Assembly (NCBI GenBank): GCA_046350555.1 | Contig: JAXMAF010000026.1 | Location: 1 to 64,000 of the forward strand | DNA from: JAXMAF01 sp046350555 | GTDB lineage: Bacteria > Planctomycetota > Phycisphaerae > Phycisphaerales > SM1A02 | Direction: 5' to 3' | Length of the DNA stretch: 64,000 nt | Shown: in pieces, positions 61,301-64,000 of the stretch | Position numbering within the stretch: the first letter of the stretch is position 1 | Layout: every line of letters starts with the position of its first letter | Notes under the pieces: generated by a model | Databases searched by the model: none | Told to the model about the DNA's origin: nothing | The model's input: the letters and a program-made list of their open reading frames with translations, nothing else | Translations under genes and position numbers: made by a program

Positions 61301-63220
61301 CGCGGCGAAGATCGCCGGCGCGCTCAACGCCACGCCTGGGCGCGCCGCGACTCGACGGCGCGCTCGATCTCGCGGGAGCGTATTTCGGCGGTCCGGCGAC
61401 GTCGATGCCGACGCGCGACGGCGCGGGCGCGATGCCGGCGACCGATGGAGCTTGGTGGCAGGGAATCGCCTCGAAGACGACGCTCGGCATCGTTCCCGCA
61501 GGCGGCGGAACGCGGGTGATGCTTGGTCGGGCGACGCCACGCTCAAGCCCACGAAGATCGCCCCGCGCAGCGCGCAGCGATGCTCGGCGTCGAGGCCGCG
61601 ACGCCCTCGGTGGCGACCTCACGCTCGAGAAGCGCCACGACGGCCGGTCGAGTGGAAGGGCGCGCTGAAGGCGACGAGGGCGACCGTCGAGCGCGCCGGC
61701 GAAGAGCCGGTGAACGCGGCGCTCGAGGCGCTCGATTCGACGACGACCGCGTCGCTTCGCGGCGATGCCCTCACGCTCGCCGGCGACGCCACGCTCCAGG
61801 GTCCGAGCGCCAAGATCGCCGGCGGCTCGGTGACCGCCGGAGCCAGCAGCGTCGCGCTTCGTGGGATCGACTCCGTCGCGGCCGAGAAGCGCCTCGGGAT
61901 CGGACAGCTTCTCGTCGAGAAGCCGTCGATCGTCGGCGACGTGACGATGATGCCGCCACCGACCGACGGCGGCGACGCGCCGAGGAAGGAACCGAAGAAG
62001 AAGGTCCTCACGCCGGAGGGCCGCCGCGAGACGCCTGGCCGTCGACTCGCACAGCTCCTGCCGTTCGCGCTCTCGCTCAAGGAGTTCCGGATGAGCGACG
62101 GCATCATCGAGCTTCGGGACGGCGCGACCACGCCGCCGACCAAGATGATCGTCGACGAGATCAACGCCACCGCGGCCGACTTCGCGACGACGGGGCAGAC
62201 GATCGGCCAGATCGAGGCCAAGGCGCGCGTGCAGGGCTCCGGCCGCTTCGAGGTCGGCGGCAGGCTCGATCCGTTCCGCGACCTGCCCGAGGCCGACGTG
62301 AAGATGGTCGTCACGGGCGTGCCGCTTCCGCCGTACAGCGCCTTCTCGGGTCGCTACATCGGCTACCGCATCGAGAACGGCCGGGCGAGCACGACGCTGC
62401 CGATGACGATCAACGCGGGGAAGGTGAAGGGCGAGCTCGAGTTCCTGCTCGACAAGATGAAGCTCGGCGACAAGGTGCAGAGTCCCGACGCGCCGAACAT
62501 TCCCATTCCGCTCGGGCTGGCGCTGCTGCGCGACCAGAACGACCAGATCAAGGGCAAGGTTCCCTTCAGCGGCGACGTGACCGATCCGGAGTTCTCGCTC
62601 GGCGGCCTGATCTGGCAGGCGGTGCTGTCGCTCTTCGCCAAGATCATCACCGCGCCGTTCACGCTGATCGCCTCGGCCTTCGGCGGCGCCGAGAACATGG
62701 ACCTCTCCTTCGTCGCCTTCGATGCGGGGAAGAGCGACCTCTCGGCCGGACCCGGACTCTCGAAGGTCGACGTGCTTGGCAAAGGCGCTACAGCTTGCGT
62801 GGAGATCGTCGGCCACATCAACCGCGAGGCGGACGTCCTCGCGCTCCGCCCGAACCTGCTCCGCGAGGAAGCGAAGCTTGCCGGTTGCCAGCGCTTCCCG
62901 ATCGAGGTCGTGCCCGACGGCGTCTATCGCCAGATCGTGCTCTCGATCCGGTCGACTGCCCGAGTCGGCGCGTCCCGGCGGCGCTGGCGGACCGCAGCCG
63001 CCTTCGAGCGGTCGAAGGCCGTCCCGCCGCGACGATGGAGGTCACCGAGGAGATGCTGCGACCTCGCCGCGCGGCGCCCCAGCATCGCGGACGTGCTCCT
63101 GAAGGAGCAGATCGCCCCGAGCCGTCAAGGTCTCGGTGCCCGAGGGTCCGGAGATCGAGCAGGACGCCGAAGGCGACCTTCAAGCTTCAGTGAAGCGCGG
63201 GAGGCCTGGCACGAGACGCT
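58400..63220 (+). pseudogene. Very large DUF748/AsmA-like envelope protein, frameshifted in the middle
   Basis: From ATG 58400 a Ser/Ala/Gly-rich N-tail leads to a membrane helix (IVVAVPTAILLYTLVGFFG). It continues with a DUF748-type start: IGRSIDGTIALRAVQANPYTFDLGLDGFEIAD, WHMRWLHVRDPFVFAEFDKRG and VVIDELTVGNGALNIDDH. From 59450 to ~61650 the frames alternate and recognisable pieces are short. One frame is then clean for ~1200 bases (RLAQLLPFALSLKEFRMSDG, EADVKMVVTGVPLPPYSAF). The end contains VEIVGHINREADVLALRPNLL, an OmpA-like tail seen in this family. Estimated product ~1600 residues spanning the periplasm, related to lipid-transport proteins of the AsmA clan. Frame changes may be sequence errors. 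Confidence 0.75.
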
Positions 63221-64000
63221 ACCTTCCAGAGCCGCACCGGCGCATCGCCCCGCGAGCACGTTCGTCGAGGCCGGCGAGTCCGCCTCGTGGCGCACGACCC
63301 CAGCGACGCGGCGAAGCCTGAGGCCGCCACCAGCGCGATGCCAGCGACGAGCGGTAGCCGTCGATCTGGGCGTTGACCGCCACCCAGTCGGCGAGGTCGC
63401 CGGGCCTACGCCGACGCCGCCTCGTGCTGGCTGCCGCGCGGAGGCGGCTGGCGGCGAGATCCGCCTGCACCTGGAACGGCGAGGCCTCGTCCGCATCGAC
63501 TGCCGCAGGTCGTCGAAGGCCGCGTCGCCGGCGGCGAGATGAGTCCGACCGCGAGCGATCCGAAGATGAGCGTAGGGCGGTCTTGATCGTCGCCAGCCGC
63601 TGCGGATGGATGCCGGCCCTCGAACGTGAGCCAGAGGCCCGTGGGAAGCGCCAGCCCGCCTCCGGCGGCCCAGACGCAGAGCACGGCGCAGATCCAGCCG
63701 CGGCTGGTGTACAGGTCGATCCGCGTGAGCAGCACGGTGCCCGCCGCGAGCACGGCGAGTCCAGGCGCATCGTCCGGAGGTTGGCCGCGCGGCCGACGAT
63801 CGTGCCCGCGACCAGCACGAACGCGACGAAGACGATCCCGCACGGCAGCAGCACCCAGCCCACCTGCGGTCCCTGGTCGCCGCGCAGGATGAAGTAGCCG
63901 GGCAGCGTCTCGAGGATGCCGATGATCACGATGCTGAAGAGCCCGAGCGCGGTGAGGACGAGACCGAGCGTCCGCGCCGGCGGAGCCGAAGTCGACGGCC
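63221..64000 (-). CDS. Multi-helix membrane protein, partial and frameshifted
   Basis: The minus frame is open to the right edge, so the N-terminus is missing. It reads LGLVLTALGLFSIVIIGILETLPGYFILRG, then QVGWVLLPCGIVFVAFVLVAGTIVG and, after a frame change near 63780, LAVLAAGTVLLTRIDLYTSRGW and AVLCVWAAGGGLALPTGLWL: four membrane helices. The C-terminal part (about 63220-63600: FQVQADLAASRLRAAA, LADWVAVNAQIDGYRSSLA) is in other frames and helical. I do not recognise the family. It converges on the DUF748 gene. Confidence 0.5.

Noticed and set aside
60378..62816. 812-residue minus-strand ORF
   Set aside because: Composition-driven shadow of the DUF748 gene region.

Overview
The window looks like a chromosomal segment of a GC-rich planctomycete, most likely in or near the Phycisphaerae. 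The main reason is that many exported proteins end in paired dockerin-like Ca-binding repeats of the type DLNGDGVVDGADLGLLLGAWG (about seven proteins plus one fragment). HAF-repeat and PEP-CTERM-like proteins, a sulfatase and CPxC zinc-ribbon membrane proteins fit the same picture. No rRNA, tRNA or CRISPR array was seen.

Layout. 0-2.2 kb: the end of a PD-(D/E)XK (DUF4420-type) nuclease gene, then a Fic gene and a small partner reading the other way, with palindromic operator-like repeats over the fic start. 2.5-11.7 kb: exported dockerin proteins, an NAD-binding ion-channel-like protein, a zinc-ribbon membrane protein and several small repeat elements. 12.1-20.6 kb: DUF1254/DUF1214 protein, MFS transporter, M16 peptidase and sulfatase, all recognisable but broken by frameshifts. 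21.5-24.8 kb: two LamG/dockerin proteins. 25.0-31.9 kb: intact housekeeping genes on the minus strand (amidohydrolase, moaC, M50 protease; then rpsP, trmD, rplS, queD, a hypothetical, tag), with no rimM between rpsP and trmD.

32.3-36.0 kb is a lower-GC island of four plus-strand genes: a Cys-rich exported protein, an exported protein with a C-terminal membrane anchor, a C39-peptidase-like membrane protein and a lipoprotein. The island lies between 72-bp direct repeats. An IS256-family element with visible inverted repeats and 8-bp target duplication follows. 38.2-45.6 kb holds HAF-dockerin and PEP-CTERM-like gene pairs, one part duplicated in tandem with a 905-bp period. 46.0-46.6 kb is a Phd/ParE-type toxin-antitoxin pair between direct repeats. 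47-51.3 kb mixes a lipoprotein, small exported proteins and remnants of IS256, IS3 and IS1380 elements.

51.4-56.7 kb carries the most defence-like locus: a caspase-like protease gene followed by a 1313-residue SEFIR-NACHT protein with a polytopic membrane C-terminus. The likely logic is sensing by the NTPase with protease or membrane-linked death, but this is inference. 56.8-64 kb holds a secretin-like exported protein, a very large DUF748/AsmA-like protein and the end of a membrane-protein gene, again frameshifted.

Frameshifts are concentrated in 12.6-20.6 and 57.5-63.5 kb while 21.5-32 kb is clean, so they may be assembly indels and not real decay. Coordinates of frameshifted genes are approximate.
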